64,000 nt of DNA, from the NCBI RefSeq assembly GCF_020921035.1, contig NC_063157.1:21221015-21285014 (forward strand), written 5' to 3'. The translations under genes were made by a program, and so were the position numbers. Under the pieces are notes generated by a model that had not been told where the DNA came from, searched no databases, and saw only the letters and a list, made by a program, of their open reading frames with translations. Each line of letters starts with the position of its first letter. The stretch's first letter is position 1. Below, one piece after another: positions 53,210 to 64,000 of this stretch. Origin of the DNA: Rhodamnia argentea (taxonomy: Eukaryota; Streptophyta; Magnoliopsida; Myrtales; Myrtaceae).

Positions 53210-53965
53210 TATCTTGGGGCGCACATGACAATACTTTTGTTTCAAAAATTAATTTTTAACCAGAAGTTGATTTTCTTACTTCTGTTCTAGAAGTTGATTT
53301 CTAATCAAAGAAAATCGTTTAATAAAAGGACAAAATGTTTAATTTTGGAATAGAAATTCGTTTAGTAACGGTTGAAATATTTTACTTTTGAAACATTATT
53401 AACACAAAATATTCTATGAAAAATTATTGCCAATAGCCGAAAAATCTCTACTTCATTTCTAATTTTTTTTTAAATTTCATTGAAAATAATTTTTACTATT
53501 AAAAAATTATTTTCTTTTTAAAAATAAAAAATTATTATTTATTTTTTACTCCAACGGCGGTGGTCAACGATTGGCGATGACGTCCGGTGGCGGCGGTGCA
53601 ACGACGTGTCGTGGTTGTCGCGGCGGCAATAGGCGGGGGGTAGTAGTGGGTGGCGGTGGTTGGCGAGGGCGGCTGTTGGCAACGGTGGGGAGCAACGGCG
53701 TGGTTGGGAGAAAGAGGCGCTGAAAATGAAAATAAGTCAAAATAAGAGAAATATTGATGTTGAGAGATTTCTACTTCTAAAAGAGAAGTAACTTTTTTAA
53801 TTTATGGAATTGGCTCATAAACAATTCCGAAAGTAGAAATTTGTTTCGGAAATAGAAATATAGTGCCACGTAACCAAACAAATTTTTCTTGCATAAGTTG
53901 CATTATCAAACGGATTTTTGCTCCAGAGGTAATTCTAGAGCAGAAATTCATTTCGAGTGCGGATG
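53210..53965 (+). repeat. Dispersed non-autonomous element, copy 2
   Basis: Inverted relative to copy 1 at 4190-5005. It begins GGCGCACATGACAATAC and shares GGTAACGGTTGAAA and ATATTCTATGAAAAATTA with it. It then has a GC-rich core (53553-53720) of GGCGG/GGTGG repeats unlike copy 1 in detail, then CATTATCAAACGGATTTTT. No coding potential with motifs. Boundaries are approximate. Confidence 0.6.
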
Positions 53966-54736
53966 CCAATTCGGTTATAAAATTTTAAATTTTGTCAATT
54001 TTGTTTTGATATCTACGCGAAATTATAATTAAGACTCACTAGGCGATTTTCACCGAAAATTGTCAATGTCATAGTCCAATCATCACCGATCGTTCTCCGT
54101 GGCACACCGCCAAGTTAAGGATGTCCTGTAAAAATTGATCGGAAAGATTACGTTGGAATATCGCGCAAGGGTTTGAAATTAAATTGGTGAAATTGAAAAG
54201 TTCATGACTGAATTGGTATCCGTATAATAAATTTAAGGTTGTTTGAATAATTTCTCTGTTTTCAAGAGTGCTTTGCTCTGACGACAGATGTAGCAATCGA
54301 CCCCATTCCACGTGGGCCGAAACCTCGTAAGGAGCAAGCAAACGGGATGGTGACCACTCAGGGGGTGGACCTTACCTATCAGTCAGTTTTTTTTTTTTTG
54401 GTCGAGTACTTATGAACCAGTTAAGAAGGCCTCTTCACTGAATGTGTACTCTGTTGTCAGAAGCTTCGAATGAACCGGTTAAGACGGCCTCAGTGTAAGA
54501 TATTCCGATTCTCGATTAAGTTTCTTTGATCGCTAAAAACGAGCATTTTTTTTTCCTATTTGTCAAAAGAGATTGTTCAATGGCCGTAACGTAATTGGTT
54601 AGTGGAGATTCAAAAGAATTAGGCGAAGCAATTGTCCGTGAACGACGGAAGAATCACTTGCCCAGTGATAGATTATGCCTGAATTTATGTGTCAATATCC
54701 ATATCTTATGAAGATTTCGGTTGCTAAAAATAGAAT
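53966..54736. other. Intergenic region, nothing recognised
   Basis: No supported gene. Two similar ATGAACCAGTTAAGA/GAATGAACCGGTTAAGA stretches at about 54412 and 54468 form a short direct repeat of about 57-bp spacing. Confidence 0.35.
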
Positions 54737-55348
54737 GGGAAAAGTTGTCCAAAAAAATTTAAACCTATCTTACTTTAGTTAATTCAGTCATAAACCTTTC
54801 GATTTTGCTACTTAAGCCCTAAACCGTTTGGCACTTTACCAATTGAATCTATCCGGCCATTTTTAACTCGAAATCATTGACTTGGACAATTTATTTAAAA
54901 TTTAAAATTTTAATTTTTCCTTTTTATTTCTTTATTTTCGTTCCTTTTCTATCAAGTCTAGCGAGGGTCGCCGACCCTCGCGTGTGGTCGGCGAGGCCTC
55001 GCCGAACTTGATAAGAAAAAAATAGAAAGAAAAATAAAAAGGAAATGAAAAAAATAAAAAAAATAGAAAAAATATTTCTTAAAAAAAATATGAAAATTTA
55101 TCCACATTGGCATCAATCGCCCTTTTGGTACCACCAGCTTTCAAGTCATCGATTTCTAGTTAAAACTAGTCGGATGGATTCAATTAGCGAAGTATCAAAA
55201 TGTTTAGGGCTTCATTGGCAAAATGGAACGATTTAGGACCGAATTAGCCAAATGGCAATAGGTTTAGGATTCAATTGACAAATTTGAACGGTTTAAGACT
55301 GAATTAGCCAAATGACAATAGGTTTATGACTTTTTAGATAACGGTCCC
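54737..55348. repeat. 612-bp foldback element
   Basis: The left end is GGGAAAAGTTGTCC; the inverse of the right end is GGGACCGTTATCT. Both arms carry ~35-bp units of the type 'aattcagtc(c)taaacc...ttgccatttgg' in opposite orientation. Next inward, a T-rich stretch on the left (CCTTTTTATTTCTTTATTTT) mirrors an A-rich one on the right. The centre (54957-55016) is a GC-rich hairpin, GCGAGGGTCGCCGACCCTCG, followed by GGTCGGCGAGG, flanked by ATCAAGT and ACTTGAT. No perfect target-site duplication was found. Confidence 0.65.
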
Positions 55349-56700
55349 GATAAAATGCAAAAGGCACAGAGATTTTCTTTCTCGAACCTATATTGTCGTG
55401 GTTCGAGTGCCGTCAAAGCTCGAGACATGCCAAACTTGCCAACCGAAAGAGATTGGAAAGATAAGAAGATAAACGAAGAAAAGAGGGTCCTTGCTTCCAA
55501 ATCCAACTTGACAAATTGCTCCACCGTTTTTGTCCCTATTCACCACGCATCTACGAGTTAAAGCACACAAAAGGGCCTCGAGGATCGGCAGGTAAATTGC
55601 ACATTAACATTAGAATAATCCTAATTATGGACATCGACGACATGATTAAGGAAGCCTAGGGTTTCACGTGGATTTGGGACGGCCAATTGGAGATAAAAGG
55701 TTCAAAGCAGAAATGTTATCTCTCAACACACAAGTTCTTTTAGCTTTCAAATCCGATCTTGTACTGGAAAGATTAGGATACGCACCAAACATCATGCCGC
55801 TTTGACATTTTCGTGCCGTTCTCTTGTCTGCTTATGCTCCGTTTTCTTCTTTACATGGCGTTTTCAGGCTTTAACTATTTTCCTTTCAGTCAAGAAAAAG
55901 TCGCATGTAAGGAAAAAAATGAAAACATGATCGATCGAGACACCAATTAGTGACTTGGAAAAAGTCCAACACCACCCCCCCCCCCCCTACAAAAAAAAAA
56001 AAAAACACACCCTTTTAAGTGGATAAAAGTTATGAAAATCAGAAGATGTATCTAGATGTCGATAGTAATGTCATTGTAAGAAACTAGAAATCTTCAACAC
56101 GAGCAAGTGCATGGAAACCGGTATAAAATTCATGCCGTCGTTCTAGAGGCCAATCGATCTTTGATGGTTAAAGTTTCAGAAAAAAGAAAAGAAAAGGAGT
56201 AGCCGATATGATACCTCGAAATGCAAATTTTTTCCGCCGGGGGGGAAAGCATAACATTCGCCGGAGACAATAATTGAAGGTGCGCAAAAGTTAACCGAAG
56301 TTTCGGAAATCTTTGTGAAATGTTCTTGCATTATGAGGGGGCCAAGCCGACCCTCTTTCTTTTTTTTTTCTTGGTACAGAGTCGGAAGACACAAAAGGAG
56401 TAGTACTAAGCACTAAGTGAGTAAAGGGGTAGTAAGAAGATAAAGTCGAAAAACAGTGCGTCGGTCTCTTGCGTGGCCGTTCTTATCTCAACTGCAAGCT
56501 CACTCTTTCTGTAAAGAATCCAAAAAAGAGAAAAAAAAAAAAAACGATTGGACCCTTTTAAACAAAGCTTTTGAATCTTCTAAATTTATTGACCAAAACA
56601 AAAAAAAAATATTCTCAATTAAAAAAAAAATCTGATTATTGTTGCCAAAATTCTGCAATTTGTTTTCTTTTGCTTAGACCGGTTCGACCTATCGTTTCTC
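55349..56700. other. Intergenic region, nothing recognised
   Basis: No supported gene. A C13-type run followed by an A-run (about 55974-56005) is simple sequence. Small frames at 55355-55570 overlap on both strands without motifs. Confidence 0.4.
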
Positions 56701-57082
56701 ATGCACGTTCCCACCTTTTTTTTATTGGGCACATGAGGTAGGCCAAGGGCAAGGGGATTGAAGTGTGGGGGCCAATTAGAGGCTGACGTCAGCGGCGAAT
56801 CACCCCGTACGCGTCACGCACCGTTTTGTAAGCAGCACCAGTCCACCACCACCACCACGCCTTTTTGATTATTATTTTATCCTTTTTGTTTTCTGTCGGA
56901 TGTTTCCTCGTTCTTTCTCTCTATCCTTTCGAAGTCTCGAAATAAATAAACGTCGCTTTTCCTCTCATTTTCCGCTCATTTGCCGCTCTCTTTCCTTCGT
57001 CCCTCGCCCTTTCGAGTGACTCTGAGCTCTCCAGCCAACCTCCCCGAGAAGAGAGGAGGGAGAGAAGGACAGGCAAAAGGTA
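56580..57082 (+). promoter_or_regulatory. Upstream region of the WRKY54/70-like gene with TGACGTCA and a W-box
   Basis: A perfect palindromic TGACGTCA (TGA-type bZIP site) lies at 56784-56791, about 290 bases before the ATG. A TTGACC W-box core lies at 56589-56594. Both fit salicylate and WRKY control of this family, but activity is inferred. Confidence 0.45.
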
Positions 57083-58515
57083 ATGGGGGCTGATCGGCCG
57101 GAGAGGAGGGTGATGGAGGAGTTGCTGCTTCAAGGGCAGAGCGCGGCGGTCCAGTTCCAGCTTCTGCTCAAGAACCCGCCGAGTCGGGACGGTTCCGATC
57201 GCTCCGGGCCGTCGCCCGATGAGCTGCTGGGGAAGATCTTGAGATCCTTCGACGAAGGCCTCTCTGTCCTCGGCTCTTGCCGCGAGTCTGCGTGTGCTGG
57301 TCACGACCGCCAGGTCTCGCCGTGCTCCGGCGAGTCCAGCAAGAGCAAGAAGAGGGTCGATCTGAAGGGTCGGAGGGGTTGTCACAAGAGGAGGTACGAC
57401 CAAGAAAGGTTCACTTGTTGATTAATTTTCGCCCTTTTCGGATACCCTTTTTTGTTTTCTTGGGGTTTTCGTCATCGCTGAACTAATGAAGCTGAACAAA
57501 AAAAAAAAAAAATGGGCTCAGAATTTTGAGGAGTTCGAAATGTTTCATCTTCTTCACACAGATTCACCATGGATGCGCTGATTGATACTCACAATTGCCT
57601 TCCGGTACCCGACTGTACGGCAACTGTGATCGGCGGATTCATCATTTATTTCAAGTTCTTGGGATGATGATTTTCGGATTAAAAATCCTGCAGCAGCCAA
57701 ATTATCCACCAGTTTATGATCTGGGGTTTAATGCTTTCGAATTTTCCTTTTTCGTTTTGTGCTCGCAGGAAGGCATCTCAGGCGTGGATGACAGTCTCTT
57801 CCACTGTTGAAGACAATCATGCATGGAGAAAATATGGCCAAAAGGTGATCCTCAACGCCAAGTACCCAAGGTCTGTACCTTCAAGTATTTTCAAATTCTT
57901 GACCCACAAGAAAATCACTGTTCTTGAATCTTGGTCGCCTCTTAATTATGCCCAAAAAGGCAAAAAAAAAGAATGCTTTATTTGCACAGCATAAGCAATA
58001 GCCACTTAGTTTAGAAACCAAGCTGAAAGATGATCACTAAATTTCTTTTCTGTATCATGTTATGCGACTGCAGGAGCTACTTCAGGTGCACGCACAAGCA
58101 TGACCAAGACTGCAAAGCGCTCAAACAGGTCCAAAGAATGGAGGAGGATCCTCAGATGTTCCACATCACATACATTGGAGTCCACACCTGCAGCAGGGAC
58201 AACATCAAGGTTCCACGAATGCTCATCACAGATTCCGACACTTGTGTCGGTGAATCTTTCCCCGTAAAGCAAGAGCTCAGGGAAGAAGCCAAAAGCGACC
58301 TAACCAACGACAATGTTTCGTCCAGGGACTCCTTTCTCCTCGCGGGTCTTGAGTCGTGTCATCATCAGCCAAATGACCCAGCTTCAGTTTCCTCAGCAAG
58401 GATGGGTTTTGGGGATGTTGACGATTCTCTTGGCTACGAGTTGGAATTTCTGCGAAGCGGTGTTAGCTTCGACGACGAATTCCCCATTGAGGACACTGAG
58501 TTCCTTTGCCAGTGA
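57083..58515 (+). CDS. Group III WRKY transcription factor, WRKY54/WRKY70-like
   Basis: Sequence-specific nuclear transcription factor binding W-boxes (TTGACC/T). Three exons (57083-57393, 57769-57870, 58074-58515) give 284 residues. The N-terminus has [20 protein letters not shown], the helical motif of this subfamily, then a basic stretch, [20 protein letters not shown], as nuclear signal. WRKYGQK is at about residues 122-128. The zinc finger is Cys143-x7-Cys151-x23-His175-x-Cys177, exactly group III. The intron after KYPR is the conserved WRKY-domain intron. The C-terminus is acidic ([15 protein letters not shown]), likely an activation region. Arabidopsis WRKY54 and WRKY70 tune salicylate defence and senescence; the role here is inferred. 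Confidence 0.95.
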
Positions 58516-61500
58516 GGTGAGAGAGCATAGAAATTAACTTTGGTGTAAATAAAAGCCCAGTTTAGTCTGGGAAGTGCCTTTGATCTTTCCTTTTGTTCCA
58601 TGGGAAATAACAGCTTTCTATGAAAGGATGGTGTTGCTTGTCGGATTAATTACATGGTGAATGATTACGATGGATCCTTTTGTTTGCATTTCTCTTTTGA
58701 TCAAGTCCCATCATGAGCTAAAACCGTTTGGCCTCGGAGAAGAAAAGTATGCTTTAATCATTTGATGTCTTCATTAGTGGAACTTCTTTTCCACGCAAAT
58801 GGGACCCAGTCGATACTCTTAATATTTCAAACCCTAAGATGCGGAAAGAAACGAGTGAACAGAACAAAATGAATATGCTTTGGATCCGGATAATGTTTGG
58901 TATTCTCGGTTGCATCGACGCGATACTTAACGAAAAATTAAACTACAATTTTTGAAATTCACAATTTTTCTTTTGTTAGCGTGTATAGTCGTCGCTTTAC
59001 ACTATATGGTATTAAAGACCATGAGTTTTCTAGATGATTATCTTGAACGGATGCTTGAAAAGAAATACAATCGACATAATCCTAACTAGAATTTAACTTG
59101 AGAATGAGATGTCTTGAGAATTAAAGGGGGTCGATGTTCGAAAGGAAACGCTATATGATGTGCGTTTTGGTCCCCACTGCACCTTAAAACACATCAAATC
59201 ATAAGGCAGTCTTCCAAGAAGTTGCTAGGTATTTTATCTTGAGGGAGTATAAGAATCGATTTCTTCCACAAGAAGATGATGTTAAAAGCAAGTGGGGACA
59301 TGGCTGTCGCCAAAAGTGAGATTATCAAGGACCAAGAGTACGCAAAGAATTAAAGTGGAAATCTGGTGAAACAAGAAGCAAAACGAGGAGAGAAAACTAG
59401 GACATAGAGACAAAGAAAACGTCTCGCTCTCTCTCTCAATCAAACTGTTCCAACTATTGCTTTTGTCATGGATTTCAGCCTTTTAGTTAGGCATCCTGGA
59501 GTGTGTGGTTGTCATCATTTTTCAAGCGTTCCCACTTGAACCCATCGACCATCCATGGATGAACATGGAGAAAGACAAAACGTTGAAGTGGTTTCATGCT
59601 TTGAATCGAGCGGAACACGGCATGGACGTCTAGAAACTAGAATAGTTTATCTTACCAGGAGCAACTCTTGATGAAACTTGCAGACGCACAGTGATCGGGA
59701 CAATCGTGGTTCTCGATTGTGCTTGTCCAGATCCGAATCCTCGTATGAACAGAAAAAAGGGCATTACCTATTGCCCAAGGCATGGCGTATATCACAGAAA
59801 GATTGGGGGGCCAATTGGGTCATCACATCATGATCGTGATGTTAAATGATTCCAGAAGACCCACTTTCCACAGCAAATCACGAACCTTAAAAAAATCACA
59901 TTCTAGTCGTCCTTCAGTTGTTGGCCAGACAATGAAGGAACTGATTGCGACAACTCACATGTAACCCATTTTCCGAAGGACCGACCCCTCGTCCAAAAAT
60001 TGCACATCATGAGAAATTTCAAGGTGTGCTTCGATGACTCCTCCTATTTATTGAAAGATCATGACCGAGTCAGTACACACCCCCATGTTGGTTCCTCGAT
60101 CCCTTTTGCGCCTGAGTTCGTGACCACCCGGCCTCGGTCCCCAACCAAAGATCCCGTCTTAAATTTCACAAGACAGGACCATGCGTGTCTTGACGAAAGA
60201 GGCGTGTTTCGACGATCAACACCGTTTGCGAGACATTACCATCGTGACTAACGTGTGAAAGCCGGAGGCATCATCACTTTCGCTCAGATTCAATCCACAT
60301 GGATTGGATCTTCCAAGTTGTCAAAAAAAGGCACCTCCTTTCTCGATCATGAGAGGCAACTTTCCAGAGGTAGCTGAAGCTGGTTTTTCGCGGAATTCCC
60401 GTTCGCACGCACCTCTCTTTAGGGTTCCGCTCTATGTTTTGTTCCCATGTTCTGAGAAATGCGTACTTTTCGACATGTTGGACTTGGGTCTTGTTGGGAA
60501 GTGACAGCATACATGCTTTGAGGAAAGTGGAATGGATGTTCTAGAACCAAAAAGAAGAGAAAGAAAAATTGGAAAAAAAAAAGGAGCTGAATTTTCTCTT
60601 CTTTGACGACTCGATGTGATTGCGTATCCCGCTTGTAAAATCTGCTTTTTTTTTTCTAAGTTTATTTGGGAAGAGTTTGAGTTGGGCCATTAGATTTTAT
60701 GTTCCGGATTTTTATTTTAGGAAATGTTTATCAATTAATCGATCTCCGAGGGATAATTAAGGTTTTAATCTATTAAGATTAATTTATTTCCAATCAATCT
60801 CATAATAGTTCAAAGTTATCGGTTATTCGCGGTGAAGTTTATAATAGCCAGTTTTTGGATTTTATTTTTATTTCATGCGTTCTTAATTCGGAGCGCTACT
60901 AACATATAAGTGGTACCTAATTTTGCGAGTGAATACACTAATTGTTGAAATTTGTTTGTAAAACAAACAAAACAAAAAGTTGTCTTTCTAATCCCACATA
61001 TAATAGAAAGAAGAGTGCAAGTTTCTTTATTAGTTAGAAGGTTATTATAGTCTTTCAAAATAAAGAAATAGGCAAGTGGGATGGACTCCACTATACCCGT
61101 GTGCGGATGTGTGTGTGATTATGTGATTATTAGATGCACTTAGCACTTGCCACACTTGTGCGGTCACGGTCCAAATTTGGGACTATTCAAAAAAAATTTT
61201 ATTATTTTATTTTTCGAAATAGTAATAATAATTAACTATTGAACCCTATCGAAACAGTGCGACTATTCAAGTAGGAGTTAAAGTTAATTTCTATTTTATT
61301 ATTATTTAATTTCGAATTTTATACAATTAAGAGTTACAATTTTTAGACGCGACAGTTTTCGGACAATGAAAGGTTGTGTTTGTCCGAATTAGCTAGTTTG
61401 AACATGAATAGGTATGTCCGAACGGCAGTTTTCACACACAAACAGTTATGTCCGAATTGCTACTTTTCGGACATGAATAGGTGTGTTTGTATGGGAAGTT

Positions 61501-62116
61501 CGGACATCAAGAAGTGTGTTGTATTAGTATTATATAATGGAGAGTTCTGTTCATTTTCAGAAGTAACTTTTCATTTTTTTCATTTTCCTTCAAAAGAGAG
61601 ACATCAATCTTTCATTGTTTCACAGAGAGTTTTAGGCGATTTACTAGAATTACTATCCAATATTCTCACCGTGACTTTGTTGTATCATAAAGGAAATTTA
61701 CTAGAAACCCGCAGCAACTTCATGGGGCAAATTGATCCTAAAAGAAAGTGATTACACGCCTCAAAGTCCGACTACATTGCTACTATATTTTCCAATACTA
61801 ATTTAGGTCGATAATCTCCAAAATAGTTTGTAATTGTAAGGAGTTGCTAATTAAGGCAAATAAAAGTTAGTAACTTAATAGAAAAGTTGGCGAATTTAAA
61901 AAAAAAAAATAGACGTTGATAAGCAACTCATACAAGAGTTGATCATCCATGCCTAGCTCAAGGTCGTAATGTAATACGACAAAAACTGGTAAATCATTCT
62001 AATTTAGGTGGGTTTTTCCATGTAAGAGTTGGCAAATTAGAATAGTTGATAATTTATATAAAAGAAAAAGTCCGTAGGTAATGCAAAAGATGCTAATTTG
62101 CAAATTATCGAAAAGA
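58516..62116. other. Intergenic region between the two WRKY genes, no supported gene
   Basis: The first ~250 bases are probably WRKY 3' UTR. Frames at 59782-60510 have no motif and no splicing partner. AT-rich DNA follows from 60640. At 61340-61510 a phrase of the type 'GT(C/T)CGAA...CAGTT' with ACATGAATAGG recurs several times (61400, 61440, 61471), a degenerate short tandem repeat. Confidence 0.4.
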
Positions 62117-62505
62117 GTTAATATCACGAAAAAATCCAAACCGGTACACTTGTAATAAATTTATTCCGGATTATTTTTTTACAATAAAAAATCTCAAACT
62201 AATACACCTATAACAAATTTATCCAAAACTAAATTTTTGACAATTGAAAATCCCAAACTCGTTAGTTTTAGTTACATTTTATCATCATAATGTTGAGTTG
62301 GATGACACGTGGTAATTAAAGAGTTTATCATCTGTTTGTCACATCTGTATCGGTTTGAGATTTTTCGTGATATTAACCAAATTTAATGGAGAAATGATAA
62401 ATTCATCGCAAGTGTATCAATTTGGGATTTTTGATGGTCAAAAAAATAGTTTATGATAAATTTGTCGGGTAAACCAATTTGGGTTTTTTTTTGTGTGGTC
62501 GTAAC
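62117..62505. repeat. Short inverted-repeat element with tandem units
   Basis: The left end is GTTAATATCACGAAAAAATCC; the inverse of the right end is GTTACGACCACACAAAAAAA. Both arms hold units of the type AAATCCCAAAC...ACACTTGTAATAAATTTAT in opposite orientation, including a mirrored TTTTCGTGATATTAAC at 62360. Length about 390 bp, no coding content. Confidence 0.5.
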
Positions 62506-63011
62506 CAATATAAAAAGTTGGCAATTTCATAATAGCACCGGTGAATTCCCAACAAATTATCTGGAAACAAAACATCGGTTTTTTTTTTTTTTTTAACCAA
62601 CAGCTCTATTGCACCTACTAACAGGAAAAGAAATCTGTATTCTCTGGACACGAAATAATAGAATTCTACATCTCAGCATTCAGTAACAAGATTTCGTCAC
62701 ATCACTTTGATATCAATCTCTTCTTCTCTCTGGTAATCACTCTCTTCCTACACATTGTACAAAAGTTTTTAAGCCTTGTACCTCTCACTATCAAAAGCTA
62801 GTAAATGGGCGACAAATCGAAGTCCCTAATGTTTTGTTACATTGGGTCCTAAAGAATGTGCCTGGAATTATAAAAAAAATTACAATATGATGGCATCATG
62901 GAAAATGCCAATTATGAATGCACAATTCATCGATTAAAAGCAATTATTCAGAATGTCACCAGAAAAAAAATGTCATCTAAGCAACTACTTCCCTTGTCTT
63001 CTCGGTGCTCA
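62506..63011. other. 3' flank of the WRKY55-like gene
   Basis: A T-run lies at 62579-62594. The part next to 63011 is likely 3' UTR. No other feature seen. Confidence 0.35.
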
Positions 63012-63516
63012 TCAATCTTTTCCATTATCTTCGTCCTTTTTATCTTCCTTGGAAGCTGGGAAGATGAAGTCCATGCTGTTGGTACTGCTGCTGCCAGAAT
63101 TGAACATTACATCGGCCAAATCTGCCACTAGTGGATACTCAACTTCCTTACCACGTCTACTTCCGCCGGTAGAAGGACCCGCCTCGCTGCCGCTCCCGCT
63201 CCCGCTCCCGCTGCCCCCGATCGCCATGTTTCTGCTTCCACCCGCGCTGCCCATGCCGAAGTCCAGCGGCAGCCATCTGCTTGGCGGGACCGGGGCGGAT
63301 GCCGAAATTGGCTGCGTGGTCGCGACGTGAGCCGCCTCTAGCGAAGCTGGCGGGGGAGGGGGCGGGGGCAGAATCGATGGCGTGGTCGAGGACATATGGC
63401 ACGTGTGGTCGCCGCGGTACGTGACCTCGAACGTGAATGGGTCGCTGTCGAGCCGCTGCACTTGCTTCTTGGCGGAGCAATGGTACAACTTTTGATGTGT
63501 ACACCTGTAGTAGCCC
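63012..63516 (-). CDS. Group III WRKY transcription factor, WRKY55-like, last exon only
   Basis: This exon holds the second half of the WRKY domain. After the acceptor CTCGTAG at 63517-63523 (minus strand) it reads GYYRCTHQKLYHCSAKKQVQ and on to RGDHTC. The zinc finger is C-x7-C-x23-H-x-C, group III. The WRKYGQK half and the N-terminus are not in 63517-64000, so they lie beyond the right edge. A proline run (PPPPPPP), a Gly-Ser repeat (GSGSGSGSGS) and a Ser-rich acidic end with DEDNGKD follow. Arabidopsis WRKY55 is likewise adjacent to WRKY54. The ATG-started frame at 63545 begins in the intron and is not the true start. Confidence 0.88.
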
Positions 63517-64000
63517 CTACGAGAGAGAAATTTACACTTCAACATTGCCTGCTACACCGCCGTATTGAAAGATTGTTCTTTCTATTTAAAACTCTACAAT
63601 TCACATGCATTTGTGCATAAGCTTTCACACACATCTATCATGGAAACAAGGATTTCCTCAAGGGATTTTCATAAAGAACTGAGATCCCCTTCATTTATAA
63701 GGGGCAAATTAACCCTTAATTAATGATTATTCTTGTCGAATAATTCCTTCTAAGTCAGTGGTATTTGCTAGTAATAATGTAACATACAAGATCTCTCATC
63801 GTACTATGTGTTGTTCTGGTCAAAATGCTTCGTTCAATTTTAGGGGCATTCTTTCAAGTCATGATGACCGGCGAATTAGCATACCGTTCGGCACTTCCTC
63901 CTGACATCGATGTTCCCTAATTTGATGCTGACTAGTCAACTTTAATTGGTAAAATACGGGTCAAAGTCTCGTTGGATTCGATCTGATCTTCTAAATTTGC
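63517..64000 (-). other. Intron of the WRKY55-like gene, running off the window
   Basis: No WRKY-motif exon was found on the minus strand up to the window end, so this is intron sequence or the start of one. AT-rich, no other feature. Confidence 0.55.

Noticed and set aside
63525-64000. Search for the WRKYGQK exon of the second WRKY gene inside the window
   Set aside because: No matching minus-strand sequence was found, so the gene is recorded as partial instead of broken.

Overview
This is a nuclear genomic window from a flowering plant, most likely a eudicot. It has many GT-AG introns, AT-rich intergenic DNA, telo-box and site II promoters, and plant-only families (group III WRKY, PHT1, EDR4-like zinc finger). 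Several proteins read very close to Arabidopsis counterparts. The species cannot be named from sequence alone. Exon structures were built by hand from splice signals, reading-frame closure and known family sequence. Frames close exactly for every complete multi-exon gene.

Layout: cytosolic glyoxalase II (-, 7 exons, 585-4138) lies head to head with ribosomal protein L10/uL16 (+, 5888-8223). A 4.4 kb stretch without a supported gene leads to an LRR receptor-like pseudokinase (+, 12659-15627). Next come an intronless PHT1 phosphate transporter (+, 17085-18728), an EDR4-like zinc-finger protein (+, 23287-26053) and a 19-coding-exon SHPRH-type SNF2/PHD/RING protein (+, 28093-40544). A small unrecognised gene (+, 41387-41815) follows, then TFIIS (-, 42506-44880), the complex III subunit QCR10 (-, 48908-50525), a WRKY54/70-like gene (+, 57083-58515) and the last exon of a WRKY55-like gene (-, 63012-63516, cut by the window edge).

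The genes are ordinary single-copy or housekeeping plant genes, not an operon or gene cluster. The run SHPRH, QCR10, WRKY54/70, WRKY55 resembles my recollection of gene order around Arabidopsis At2g40740-At2g40770, so it is probably old conserved synteny. The EDR4-like gene and the two WRKY genes belong to families linked to salicylate-type immunity.

The most unusual content lies between genes. The clearest case is a 1,018-bp foldback element at 45981-46998. Its whole length is an inverted repeat: tandem ~40-bp units at the ends and a GC-rich hairpin in the middle. It is flanked by a perfect 9-bp direct repeat (TAAGGAGGA), the target-site size expected of Mutator-like transposons. Four other loci (47814-48197, 52071-52715, 54737-55348, 62117-62505) have the same general build. 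A separate dispersed element occurs twice in opposite orientation (4190-5005 and 53210-53965). A directly repeated ~230-bp block sits just upstream of the SHPRH leader.
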